Source: Methanosarcinales archaeon (GTDB taxonomy: Archaea; Halobacteriota; Syntropharchaeia; Alkanophagales; Methanospirareceae). From it: a stretch of 16,124 nucleotides of DNA. Below are positions 6,266-13,894 of the stretch, one piece after another. Each line of letters starts with the position of its first letter. Positions within the stretch are counted from its first letter, which is position 1. Location: NCBI GenBank assembly GCA_025464585.1, contig JAODGL010000065.1, positions 1 to 16,124 on the forward strand. Direction: 5' to 3'. The notes below the pieces were generated by a model that made no database searches, was not told the origin of the DNA, and saw only the letters and a program-made list of their open reading frames with translations. Both the position numbers and the translations under genes were made by a program.

Positions 6266-7381
6266 TCATATCAAGAGCTTCTTCTCAAACCTCGTCAGAT
6301 TCTCACAGCCGTTCTTCAGTACGAGCACCATATCCTCCAATCTGACGCCACCCACTTCGGGGTCGTACAATCCAGGCTCTATTGTAATCACATTTCCTCT
6401 TCGTAGCTGGTAGTCATTGTCACCAACCTTTGGTTTCTCATGTAAATCCAGCCCTACTCCATGACCGGTAGAATGAATGAATCCCGTTTTGCTCTTTTTT
6501 CTTATCGTTCCGTATCCTGCATCCTCAAATACATCACATACGCGATTATGCACTTCTTTGCATGTTATTCCCTCTTTTATAAGAGCAAAAGCGGCATTTT
6601 GAGCCTGCTTTACTGCTTCATACATCTCCTGTATCTTCTTCTCTGGCTCCCCTTTAACGACGGTTCTTGTCATATCTGCGTAATATCTTTCGCTCTTCAG
6701 TCTCGGGAAGATGTCAATGATGATAGGCGCATTCATGAGAATAGAACCAAAGCCCGTAAAATGAGGGTCAGCCGCTCTTTTCCCGCACGCTACTATCGGC
6801 TCTCCGCCATCACAAGCACATCCAGAATCAATCAATACGTGTTCTATGTCTGCTTTTATTCTTTCTGAGGTTAGAATTCTCCCGTTCTCCGTAAGAAAAT
6901 CGCCCTTCACGGTAGATTTTTTTATAATTCCGATGGCGATTCCCATTGCGTGCTCGCATGCTCTTTGTGCCTTCCTCAGATAACCTATTTCTTGTTCTTC
7001 CTTTACCTCACGCTCTTTTGTTATTGAGAGTTCCTCCACGGGAACCACTTTTATGCCCTTCTTCCTCAGTTCCTCGGCGGTGTATAAAGGAAAATACCGT
7101 GGCACTTCTATTGCATTTATACTTTCTTCCTGGAAGACTTTTGCAATGAGTTCTTCCGTTTTAAGGTCATAGCCGTAATCGAGCGTAGAGCGAACTTCTT
7201 TTACGCTCGATTCTTTCCTCGCTCTTTCATACTCCATCTGCGACACAATGAGAATGTCTTTTCCTTCGCGGGGAAAGCGAAGATAGATAAAAGGGTCTGC
7301 GGCAAGGAAATGAGTGGCGTAATACATGTCCGCATTATGCATGCTTTCGCTGACCATTAGGAGGGGTTTTGTGTGTTCCAT
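6266..7381 (-). CDS. M24-family metallopeptidase, Xaa-Pro aminopeptidase/dipeptidase type
   Basis: This is a cytosolic dimetal peptidase of the pita-bread fold that probably removes an N-terminal residue before proline or splits Xaa-Pro dipeptides. From ATG 7381 it is 371 aa. The creatinase-like N-terminal domain covers about 1-135 and the M24 catalytic domain about 136-371. All five metal ligands are visible: D223 (IIIDIFPRL), D236 (ADMTRT), H307 (STGHGVGL), E335 (IEPGLY) and E349 (RLEDM). The start was chosen for GAGGTG (7391-7396) 9 nt before the ATG; the frame is open 25 codons further but without family likeness. A Cys-rich stretch (GCACDGGEPIVACG, 187-200) lies before the first metal ligand. 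It lies 38 bp downstream of the HTH regulator gene on the same strand and is probably in its operon. Substrate is inferred only from the family. Confidence 0.9.
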   Translation of the reverse strand: MEHTKPLLMVSESMHNADMYYATHFLAADPFIYLRFPREGKDILIVSQMEYERARKESSVKEVRSTLDYGYDLKTEELIAKVFQEESINAIEVPRYFPLYTAEELRKKGIKVVPVEELSITKEREVKEEQEIGYLRKAQRACEHAMGIAIGIIKKSTVKGDFLTENGRILTSERIKADIEHVLIDSGCACDGGEPIVACGKRAADPHFTGFGSILMNAPIIIDIFPRLKSERYYADMTRTVVKGEPEKKIQEMYEAVKQAQNAAFALIKEGITCKEVHNRVCDVFEDAGYGTIRKKSKTGFIHSTGHGVGLDLHEKPKVGDNDYQLRRGNVITIEPGLYDPEVGGVRLEDMVLVLKNGCENLTRFEKKLLI

Positions 7382-7419
7382 ATAGAATTTCACCTCTTGA
7401 ATTGAAATAAATAAAAGTA

Positions 7420-7752
7420 CTATTCTTCCGCGATGTTGCACAGCTCCAATTTGCAAACAGCTCCCTCTGCGCGTACCTTCATACAGATTCGACAGATTCT
7501 CACGACGAGGTCTTCCACGGAACCATGCACGAGGTCGTCAGCGAGTTTTTTTATCTCCTCTATTGCATCCTCCTGAAAATTGAGCTTTGAACCTCTTTTC
7601 TTTGATGTGTATTGCGATACCGCAGCCTGCGTAATCCCGAGCATCTTAGAGATTTCTTTTTGGGATAAACCTCTTTTAATTAGCTCTTCTGCGAGTGCCG
7701 CTCGTATGCATGGCAATACTTCCCATACTATTATCTCACAGGGGAATTTCAT
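7420..7752 (-). CDS. HTH transcriptional regulator with a four-Cys C-terminus (COG2522-like)
   Basis: This 110-aa DNA-binding protein begins MKFPCEIIVWEVLPCIRAAL, the characteristic opening of archaeal COG2522-like regulators. A lambda-repressor/XRE-type helix-turn-helix follows at about 23-50 (LIKRGLSQKEISKMLGITQA, then AVSQYTS). The tail has C87, C90, C100 and C105 (CX2CX9CX4C), a likely metal or Fe-S site. The start is ATG 7752; the TTG at 7761 would add three untypical residues. The gene is divergent from the NifU-like gene across 48 bp that contain a 12-bp palindrome, so autoregulation together with control of nifU is plausible (inference). The M24 peptidase gene follows on the same strand. 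Confidence 0.85.
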   Translation of the reverse strand: MKFPCEIIVWEVLPCIRAALAEELIKRGLSQKEISKMLGITQAAVSQYTSKKRGSKLNFQEDAIEEIKKLADDLVHGSVEDLVVRICRICMKVRAEGAVCKLELCNIAEE

Positions 7753-7800
7753 CTCACCCAACCTTTTTATATAACAATTGTTACTGTTAATAAATAAGAG
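7753..7800. promoter_or_regulatory. Divergent HTH regulator / nifU-like promoter with 12-bp palindrome
   Basis: TAACAATTGTTA (7772-7783) is a perfect palindrome, and a third half-site-like TGTTA follows at 7785-7789. On the plus strand TTTTTATATAA (7764-7774) is a strong TATA box. It would start transcription near 7796, giving an almost leaderless nifU-like mRNA. On the minus strand the TTATTTATTAA near 7789-7799 would start the regulator transcript near 7768, leaving GGTGAG before its ATG. The palindrome overlaps the plus TATA box and lies between the minus TATA box and its start site, a typical repressor position. Confidence 0.6.
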
Positions 7801-8073
7801 ATGATAAACAAAATGTTGGAAGAGGTAAAAAGGGTAATAGAAAAAGAGATTAGTCCGCTTTTAGCGATGGAAGGCGGCAGTATAGAACTGGTGAGCGTGG
7901 AAGATGGCACGGTGAAAGTGCGGTTGAGCGGTGCATGTGCCGGATGCCCGATGAGTCAGTTCACACTGGTGAACTTTGTTGAGGCAACTTTGAAGGAGAA
8001 GATTCCGGGGGTAAAGGAAGTAGTTGCGGTAGATGACTCCAGGGAGAGATTTGAAGAGTTGTGGAAGAGGTGA
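7801..8073 (+). CDS. NifU-like Fe-S cluster scaffold protein
   Basis: This 90-aa protein is a stand-alone NifU C-terminal domain (Nfu type) that binds a transient [4Fe-4S] cluster between two subunits and hands it to client proteins. The key motif GACAGCPMS (44-52) supplies C46 and C49. The N-terminal helix (LEEVKRVIEKEISPLLAMEG) and the GVKEVVAV strand are typical. ATG 7801 is near the predicted transcription start, so translation may be leaderless; ATG 7813, four codons later, is an alternative. It is divergent from the Cys-rich HTH regulator. An Fe-S donor next to a radical SAM gene (convergent, 8140-9375) fits a need for cluster supply, but no direct link is shown. Confidence 0.93.
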   Translation: MINKMLEEVKRVIEKEISPLLAMEGGSIELVSVEDGTVKVRLSGACAGCPMSQFTLVNFVEATLKEKIPGVKEVVAVDDSRERFEELWKR

Positions 8074-8139
8074 GGAATATGAGTGTGCCGAGCAAAGTTC
8101 ATAATATCCAGGCTGCAACGCAATTTTTCATTATCTGTC

Positions 8140-9375
8140 CTAACCCCCACTCACCCATGAAAGAATAATTATTTCATCGTTTCCATGTACCTCTGTTTTT
8201 ATATCTTGCACGTTTTTGATATTCATCCCGTTGAGGTAAATGTTAAAAGAGCGTCTTATCTCACTACCGTCCATTATCTTCTCTCTGAACTCGTTCCCGT
8301 ATTTTTCTACCAATCTCTCTAACACTTCCTCTATGGTCGTAGAGCCGTCGAAATCCAGCTCCAGCTCTCTCGTTCTCGTCAAACCATGTAAAGCCCGGGG
8401 GAATTTCACTTTTACATGTCCCGAACCTGACCCCTTTTCTTCTTTAGCCACGTATTTCTTTGCCTCCGAGATACCGAGCAAACTATGTCTGAGTTTGAAG
8501 TCCCACTCTTCTCGCTTCCAATCTCCTATCACGCTTTCACTTCGCACAGGGCTGAGCCATGATAATCGTTCCTCAGCCTGGTCTTTCATCCCCCGCCGCT
8601 TGACGGTAAGGTCGGGATAAACCGTTATCCAGGTCTTTTGTGGTGGTGGCGTGGGATATTCTCGATAACAACTCCGACTGATTATAGCATTGGGAAGATA
8701 TTTCGATGCGACTTCATAAGCTCGTTCCATTTCTTCCAGCGTTGGACGCCTTGTTACCTTTTCGTAAGCAAATACATGTGCAAATGGATTTATACGGTAT
8801 CTCATGTCTTTGTTTAAGGAAGCGAGGAACCTCGCTATTTGCTCTATCTCTGCATCATCAACGATCCCGGGCATGTAAATCGTTTGAACGAGCAGTTCTA
8901 TCCCGGATTCGTTCAACTTCTCGATTGCACGCAATACCGGTTTGTTAGACTTACCCGTGTACCACCTGTGAATGTCCTCGGAAAAAGCCTTCAAATCAAC
9001 ATGCGCCTCGGTCAAGCCTGCTTCTTCCAATTCAGTAACATAATTCTCATCCTCACCTAACGCATAACCATTGGTCATCAACACGATCTCTTCAAAGCCC
9101 TTTTCTTTTAAGCCTTTGAGCAAACTTAACAGATACACCTTATCAAGCGTGGGCTCACCTCCGGTGATCATCGCCTCAGCAGGCACCTTCCCGTAGTAGT
9201 TCAGGCATGCTTGCTCCACTCGCTCGAGGGTCTCATCCGCAGTGAGCAGTGTGCCTCCACCGTCTCGCGCAGGTCTGAAACAGCCTTTGCAGCGGAAATT
9301 GCAGCCGGTAAGCATGAACCAGACTCGTGGTTCTATCTCAGAAAGCGTGAAATATTGTAAGCCTCTTTTACTCAT
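8140..9375 (-). CDS. Radical SAM protein fused to a C-terminal MoaD/ThiS-like domain ending in Gly-Gly
   Basis: The N-terminal part is a radical SAM enzyme of the pyruvate formate-lyase-activase-like type. It has TGCNFRCKGC with the CX3CX2C cluster site at C25, C29 and C32, and the SAM-binding MITGGEPTLD. A long TIM-barrel part follows (MTNGYAL, HVDLKAFSEDIHRWYTG). After about residue 250 comes a linker region with a KGSGSGH hinge. The last 91 residues, about 321-411, match the archaeal MoaD pattern: KVKFPRALHGLTRTRELELD, then TIEEVLERLVEKYGNEF, IYLNGMNI, DEIIILSWVSGG. The exposed GG terminus is the hallmark of sulfur carriers activated by E1-like adenylylation. Start ATG 9375 (MSKRGLQYF) agrees with a TATA box at 9403-9410; ATG 9390 would fall before the expected transcript start. 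Substrate and reaction are unknown. A link to molybdopterin/tungstopterin or another sulfur-requiring cofactor is inference. Confidence 0.88.
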   Translation of the reverse strand: MSKRGLQYFTLSEIEPRVWFMLTGCNFRCKGCFRPARDGGGTLLTADETLERVEQACLNYYGKVPAEAMITGGEPTLDKVYLLSLLKGLKEKGFEEIVLMTNGYALGEDENYVTELEEAGLTEAHVDLKAFSEDIHRWYTGKSNKPVLRAIEKLNESGIELLVQTIYMPGIVDDAEIEQIARFLASLNKDMRYRINPFAHVFAYEKVTRRPTLEEMERAYEVASKYLPNAIISRSCYREYPTPPPQKTWITVYPDLTVKRRGMKDQAEERLSWLSPVRSESVIGDWKREEWDFKLRHSLLGISEAKKYVAKEEKGSGSGHVKVKFPRALHGLTRTRELELDFDGSTTIEEVLERLVEKYGNEFREKIMDGSEIRRSFNIYLNGMNIKNVQDIKTEVHGNDEIIILSWVSGG

Positions 9376-9402
9376 GGTATGTAAAAACATACTTTTAGTG
9401 GT

Positions 9403-9410
9403 TTATAAAA
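9403..9410 (-). promoter_or_regulatory. Probable TATA box of the radical SAM-MoaD gene
   Basis: TTTTATAA on the minus strand lies about 31 bp before ATG 9375. The expected transcription start is near 9381, about 5 nt before the start codon, so the mRNA would be nearly leaderless. This spacing favours ATG 9375 over ATG 9390. Confidence 0.55.
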
Positions 9411-9497
9411 CTTTTTACTATTTGTTCTTTTTCCTCCGAGCTCTCTCTTTTATAAGGTTAAGAGGCTGTCCAACAATTACCAAACAATCAGCAAATA

Positions 9498-9749
9498 TTA
9501 TATTCGAGAAAGATAGCAAAGCTCGCTCAGGCGAATGTGGTCTACATGTACCTCACCGGGAATGAGAAGCCCGATTTCAGGACGATATGCAATTTTAAAA
9601 AGGAGTGCAAAGAGCTAATTGAAAATACGTTCAAGAAAACCGTGAAGATAAAGGAGATTGAAGAAGCCTCAGGCAAGAAAATGAAGAACGCTGCGAAGAA
9701 TATTATCGAGCAGCATGCGCTTGGCGATGAGCGGCAGAAGGAAGGATAA
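9498..9749 (+). pseudogene. Decayed transposase fragment (IS1182/IS5-like)
   Basis: The frame from 9498 has no proper start and reads LYSRKIAKLAQANVVYMYLT, then GNEKPDFRTICNFKKECKEL. This is the N-terminal DUF772-type region of IS1182-like transposases (SRK, a YxxLTGxxKPDFRTI-like core). After FKKTVKI it jumps to KEIEEASGKKMKNAAKNIIE and ends at TAA 9747-9749. That second piece looks like a Lys/Glu-rich segment from further inside such transposases. The catalytic DDE domain is absent, so the copy is inert, with an apparent internal deletion and a lost 3' part. No clear terminal inverted repeats are seen. Together with the promoter at 9403-9410 it fills the roughly 390-bp stretch between the radical SAM gene and hemL. 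Confidence 0.72.
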
Positions 9750-9765
9750 CCCTATTAATTCAATA

Positions 9766-11046
9766 TCACCTCTCACGGAAATGTTTTAAATTCTCCTTAT
9801 ACGCCTCTATCGTCCTTTCTATATCATCATCAGTATGCGCAAACGAGATGAAATTCGTCTCGAACTGCGAAGGGGGCAGAAATATACCCGTAGAAAGCAT
9901 CGAATGAAAAAACCGCAAATACTTGTTCTTATCGCACGATAAAGCATCTGCATAGTTTCTCACCTCTTTTCCCGAAGGACTGAAGAACAGCTTGAACATC
10001 GAGCCCACGCCGGAAACGAAGCCTTCAACGCCTGAATCTGCCAGTATTTCGCTTAACGCAGTCTGCATCCTTTCACCCGCTTTGTTTATTCTTTGGGGCA
10101 CTTGCTCCCGCTCTATTATCTCTATCGTTTTTAATCCCGCAGTAATAGAAGCAGGATTGCCGCTGAACGTCCCTGCCTGGTACACCCCTCCTGAAGGTGC
10201 CACGAGCTCCATAATCTCTTTTCTACCTCCAAACACACCAATAGGGAAACCACCACCGACAATCTTACCTAAAATCGTTAAATCCGCATCCACATCATAA
10301 AACTCCTGTGCACCGCCCAAAGCGAGCCTGAAACCTGTAATCACTTCGTCAAGGATAAGTAAGACATCGTTTTCCGAGGTTATTTTCCTTACTTCGTGCA
10401 AATAGCCATCCCCCGGCGGTATCGGTCCCACATTTCCCATCACCGGCTCCATAATAACCGCCGCAACCTCGCCTGAATTCCTTTCCAGTGTATTGTTGAG
10501 TGCTTCGGCATCATTAAAAGGAACCTGAAGCGTGTTTATCACCGAATCCCTCGGCACGCCTTTAGAGTCCGGGATACCATAAGTGGTGGCACCAGAACCA
10601 GCTTTTACTAACACCGAATCATGAGCGCCGTGAAAACCGCCCTCGATTTTTACTATTTTGTCACGCTCCTTAAACCCTCTTGCAAGTCTTATCGCAGCCA
10701 TCGTTGCTTCGCTTCCCGTATTAACAAACCTGACGAGCTCAACAGAAGGATAATGGTTCACTATCTTCTTCGCAAGCTCTATCTCCTTTTCATGCGGCGT
10801 GCCGTAGAGCCATCCGCGTTCAAGCTGTTCGCTCACCGCTTCCTTTACCTCTTCGTTTCTGTGCCCTAAAACAAGCGGTCCGTACGCTAAGCAGTAGTCA
10901 ATGTATTCCTTGCCATCAATATCGTATATCCTCGAGCCTTTAGCACTCGCGGTAAAGAACGGATACGGCTTATAAGCACGCACCGGGCTGCTAACACCCC
11001 CTGGCATGTATCTCGAAGCGAGTTCGAAGAGTTTTTTGGATTTCAT
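9766..11046 (-). CDS. hemL: Glutamate-1-semialdehyde 2,1-aminomutase
   Basis: This PLP enzyme converts glutamate-1-semialdehyde into 5-aminolevulinate, the precursor of all tetrapyrroles (siroheme, heme, cobamide and coenzyme F430). The 426-aa length is normal for the family. The N-terminal MPGGVSSPVRAYKPYPFF, the NTGSEATMAAIRLARG phosphate-binding region (109-124), LILDEVITGFR (230-240) and the PLP lysine K261 in LGKIVGGGFPIG are all present. YQAGTFSGNP is the other conserved cofactor-binding segment. The gene starts 3 bp after the stop of the methanogenesis marker 15 gene, with AGGT as a short ribosome-binding element inside that gene's end. Translational coupling in one operon is likely. 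Other C5-pathway genes (hemA, hemB) are not in the window. Confidence 0.97.
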   Translation of the reverse strand: MKSKKLFELASRYMPGGVSSPVRAYKPYPFFTASAKGSRIYDIDGKEYIDYCLAYGPLVLGHRNEEVKEAVSEQLERGWLYGTPHEKEIELAKKIVNHYPSVELVRFVNTGSEATMAAIRLARGFKERDKIVKIEGGFHGAHDSVLVKAGSGATTYGIPDSKGVPRDSVINTLQVPFNDAEALNNTLERNSGEVAAVIMEPVMGNVGPIPPGDGYLHEVRKITSENDVLLILDEVITGFRLALGGAQEFYDVDADLTILGKIVGGGFPIGVFGGRKEIMELVAPSGGVYQAGTFSGNPASITAGLKTIEIIEREQVPQRINKAGERMQTALSEILADSGVEGFVSGVGSMFKLFFSPSGKEVRNYADALSCDKNKYLRFFHSMLSTGIFLPPSQFETNFISFAHTDDDIERTIEAYKENLKHFRER

Positions 11047-11049
11047 TTT

Positions 11050-12312
11050 TTACCTGAAAGACGAAGCCAGCAGTGCTCCTCCTATCGCCCCTATATACTG
11101 GGGATATTTCGGTACAATCACATCAAACCCCAGCACGTCGTTCATCGCCACCGGCACGCCCTCCACCAGCGAAGTACCCCCAACTTCTATCGCGGGCTGT
11201 CTGAGGTCTATCTCCTGTAACAACTGCTCTTTTACCTGTTCCACCACCGAATGACAGGCAGCAGCCGCAACGTCTTCGCGCCTCGCTCCACTTGATAACG
11301 CCGATACAAGGTCCTGGATACCAAAAACGATGCAATAGCTGTCGGTCTTTACTTTGTATGCATCGCCTTCTAAAGCTAACTTCCCCATCTCTACCACGTC
11401 CACGCCCAGTCTGCGTGCTATCATCTCCAAAAACCTTCCCGAAGCTCCTGCGCATATCCCGCCCATCGTGAAATTATCGGGAATGCCATCTTTTGCTGTT
11501 ATTATCTTGTTGTCCATCCCGCCGATGTCAATAATCATTGCTTCTCCCTTTTCTATTCCTGCGAGATACATCGCAGCCTTCGAGTTCACAGTCAGCTCTT
11601 CCTGCACTAAGTCCGCCTTGAAGTGCTCACCTAACGGGTGTCTGCCGTAGCCTGTCGTTCCCAAAGCTTCTATATCTTCCCTCTTCACTCCTGCTATTTC
11701 CAATGCCTTCGTAAAAACTTTCTCTCCCGTTTTCACTACATCACCGGTTGGTGTCCATGTCGCCCCTATCACCTCGTTATCCTGCATTATCGCTGCTTTG
11801 GTCGTTGTGGAGCCGGAATCTATGCCCGCAGTAAGCCCCTCCTGCTCCTTCCTCTCCAGTATCCATCTCCGTTTCACTATCGTAATCAGCGCTTCCATTC
11901 GCGTCAACAATTCTCCCGCCTTTGTTCTTTCCGAAAATGGGTACATGACAAGCGGCAATGTCGTCCTCGACTGTATTATTCGCCTGATTTCCGTCCTTAT
12001 AACTGCTCCTCGTGGACATTTGTGACAGCCCGCAATGAATACCGCATCAGCATCGCATAGTCCTTCTGCGACTGCGTATCCTCTTGCCAGCGCCACACTT
12101 AATCCAAGGCTGCTATTCATGTCATATCCAAATTCGTCCACCTTCTCCGCCACATAATCAAGGTCCACTTCGGGTATAAATATCTCTGCACCTACTTCTT
12201 CCGCCGCACGCTCTATCTCACGCTGCACATTTCCATATACGGTGCCGCAGGAAACCTGCGCTATTCTTATCTCGCCTTCCCTGTCCTTTTCCTTATTCAT
12301 CACGTTCTCCAT
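11050..12312 (-). CDS. Methanogenesis marker protein 15 (BcrA/BadF-type ATPase)
   Basis: This is an ASKHA-fold ATPase related to the activators of benzoyl-CoA and 2-hydroxyacyl-CoA dehydratases. The family is largely confined to organisms with methyl-coenzyme M reductase (family knowledge). The 420-aa protein has an N-terminal domain with AQVSCGTVYGN (18-28) and a Cys pair in GCHKCP (95-100). The ATPase follows: phosphate-1 loop GIDSGSTTTKAA (163-174), phosphate-2 DIGGMDNKI (262-270) and EVGGTS near 378-383. C287 (GGICAGASGRF) and C327 (YCIVFG) match the two Cys that hold a [4Fe-4S] cluster at the dimer interface in HgdC-type activators. The role is unproven; ATP-driven electron transfer in methyl-coenzyme M reductase activation is the usual inference. 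ATG 12312 is used, but ATG 12300 has a better GGAG six nt upstream. hemL follows within 3 bp. Confidence 0.9.
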   Translation of the reverse strand: MENVMNKEKDREGEIRIAQVSCGTVYGNVQREIERAAEEVGAEIFIPEVDLDYVAEKVDEFGYDMNSSLGLSVALARGYAVAEGLCDADAVFIAGCHKCPRGAVIRTEIRRIIQSRTTLPLVMYPFSERTKAGELLTRMEALITIVKRRWILERKEQEGLTAGIDSGSTTTKAAIMQDNEVIGATWTPTGDVVKTGEKVFTKALEIAGVKREDIEALGTTGYGRHPLGEHFKADLVQEELTVNSKAAMYLAGIEKGEAMIIDIGGMDNKIITAKDGIPDNFTMGGICAGASGRFLEMIARRLGVDVVEMGKLALEGDAYKVKTDSYCIVFGIQDLVSALSSGARREDVAAAACHSVVEQVKEQLLQEIDLRQPAIEVGGTSLVEGVPVAMNDVLGFDVIVPKYPQYIGAIGGALLASSFR

Positions 12313-12320
12313 AATTTTTG

Positions 12321-12352
12321 GTAATATAATAAATCCCGATTTAATTAAATTT
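12321..12352 (-). promoter_or_regulatory. Possible promoter of the mmp15-hemL unit
   Basis: The 55-bp gap after the Mrp-like pair holds two AT boxes on the minus strand: TTATTATATTA (about 12322-12332) and TTTAATTAAA (about 12341-12350). The second would give a start near 12321, leaving a short leader with GGAG before ATG 12300. The first would start near 12301. Read-through from the upstream genes is also possible. Confidence 0.35.
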
Positions 12353-12367
12353 ATGTACTACTTACTG

Positions 12368-13894
12368 CTACGGAATCGCGTTTCCAACCGCTACTTCCAC
12401 AATCTTATAGAAATACATAGAGATTATGTTCAACCTGAGAATAAAATCCAGGAAGAATAAAACCGAGAAGATGGCGGTTAGAGATAACGGAATGAGCATG
12501 AACAAAGGTGCTTCTTTTACTTCTGTCTCTTCTTCTCCTCCTCCTTCTGCCCGCTTGAAGAATGCAGTATGTATGATAGGGAAGAAATAAACGACATCAA
12601 GCAAAGAAGCTATTAAGAGGACAAACAAAAAGATTATCTCTTCTGCTTGCAGCGTTCCCAGGCAAAGGAACCATTTACTTATGAATCCACACGCAGGGGG
12701 GATTCCACACATTCCAAATGCAGTTATGGTAAATGCGAGCATCGTTACCGGCATTTTTTTACCTATGCCTCCCATCTCACTTATATTCTTCTTCCCTGTG
12801 ACCACCATTATCGCTCCGGCACATAGAAACAGCGTTATCTTCATGAAGCCATGAAATGGAATATGAATCATTGCACCTTCTATCCCCTTGGGACTTAACA
12901 ACGCCACACCCAGGATTATATACGACAACTGGTTTATCGTGGAGTATGCCAGTCTTCTTTTCAAGTTGTCCTGTGCAATGGCAAACAAATTAGCGACAAT
13001 CATTGTAAACCCCGCTATACACGCAAGTGCTAATCCAAGTCCGAGTGAAGTCATCAAATCCACACCGTATATGTAGCATACAATCCTGACGATTCCAAAC
13101 ACTCCCGCCTTCACCACCGCGACTGCATGTAGAAGCGCGCTTACCGGCGTGGGAGCTATCATTGCGGTAGGCAGCCAGCTATGGAACGGCATCCACGCCG
13201 CCTTCATAAACCCCAACAAGAAACAGAAGAACAGAATCACCAGCGTTAACTTATATGCGGGACCAAGTTCTGCTAACGCTTTTATTCCCCCACCTGTGAA
13301 GTCAGTGGTACCCGTAAGATAATAAGTCATCATTATTGCGAACAGGAGGAAAACGCCCGCGGTGAGCAAATATGCAAAATATTTATGCCCTGCACTTATC
13401 GCTTCTTTGCTCTGGTCATGTATAACTAACGGATATGTTGATACTGTTAATATCTCGAAGAATATGTACATTGTGAGCAAATTCGCAGAGAGCGCAACGC
13501 CAATGGCGCCGAATATGGCGATAGCAAAGCAGAAGTAGTATCTTGTCTGCGCATGCTCGCGCAAAGACCTCATGTACCCTACGGAGTAGAACGAAACGAG
13601 AATCCACAAGAAGGATGCGGTGAGTGCGAAGATAAGACCAAAAGCATCCACTTTAAATCCAAATGCAATGCCCTTGAACATCGTCGGGAAGAAGGTGCAT
13701 CTTATGACCTCATCGTTCAAAATGGTCGGTATCATGGATGCAATGAGCGAGAACTGCAGAATGCCCGCGATAATCGTCCAGCTCTCTCTTACATTCGGTC
13801 GCTTGCTGGACAGCAATATAAGGAACGAAGCAGTAGCAGGGCATAGAATTGCAAATAGCGGTATGTAACTGGAAACGATTGCTCCCTCTGTCAT
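12368..13894 (-). CDS. Proton/sodium-translocating antiporter-like subunit (MrpD/NuoL/HyfB type)
   Basis: This is a polytopic membrane protein of about 14 helices (508 aa) from the complex I/Mrp antiporter family, which moves H+ or Na+. The central ion-path residues are present: E147 on helix 5 (IFFEILTVSTYP), K231 on helix 7 (FMKAAWMPFHSWLPTAMIAP), K262 (HAVAVVKAG) and K352 (HGFMKITLFLCAG). The sequence is closer to HyfB/NuoL-like branches (MPFHSWLP, LLHAVAVVKAG) than its upstream partner. An acidic loop (GGGEEETEVKEAP, about 451-463) precedes the last helices. It overlaps the upstream subunit gene by four bases (ATGA, 13891-13894), so the two are translationally coupled. No MrpA, B, C, E, F or G, nor hydrogenase or Fpo-like soluble subunits, are in the window. 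Confidence 0.88.
   Translation of the reverse strand: MTEGAIVSSYIPLFAILCPATASFLILLSSKRPNVRESWTIIAGILQFSLIASMIPTILNDEVIRCTFFPTMFKGIAFGFKVDAFGLIFALTASFLWILVSFYSVGYMRSLREHAQTRYYFCFAIAIFGAIGVALSANLLTMYIFFEILTVSTYPLVIHDQSKEAISAGHKYFAYLLTAGVFLLFAIMMTYYLTGTTDFTGGGIKALAELGPAYKLTLVILFFCFLLGFMKAAWMPFHSWLPTAMIAPTPVSALLHAVAVVKAGVFGIVRIVCYIYGVDLMTSLGLGLALACIAGFTMIVANLFAIAQDNLKRRLAYSTINQLSYIILGVALLSPKGIEGAMIHIPFHGFMKITLFLCAGAIMVVTGKKNISEMGGIGKKMPVTMLAFTITAFGMCGIPPACGFISKWFLCLGTLQAEEIIFLFVLLIASLLDVVYFFPIIHTAFFKRAEGGGEEETEVKEAPLFMLIPLSLTAIFSVLFFLDFILRLNIISMYFYKIVEVAVGNAIP

Noticed and set aside
7772..7783. Reading TAACAATTGTTA as an insertion-element end or attachment site.
   Set aside because: No mobile gene or duplicated flank is nearby; its place between two TATA boxes fits an operator better.
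8079..8168. A 29-codon ORF right after nifU with GAGG upstream of its ATG.
   Set aside because: It overlaps the 3' end of the convergent radical SAM gene, has no recognisable similarity, and the GAGG spacing is short; likely chance.
11123..11455. 110-codon minus-strand frame inside the mmp15 gene.
   Set aside because: It is a shadow of a well-conserved coding frame and has an Arg/Gly-rich composition without any family likeness.
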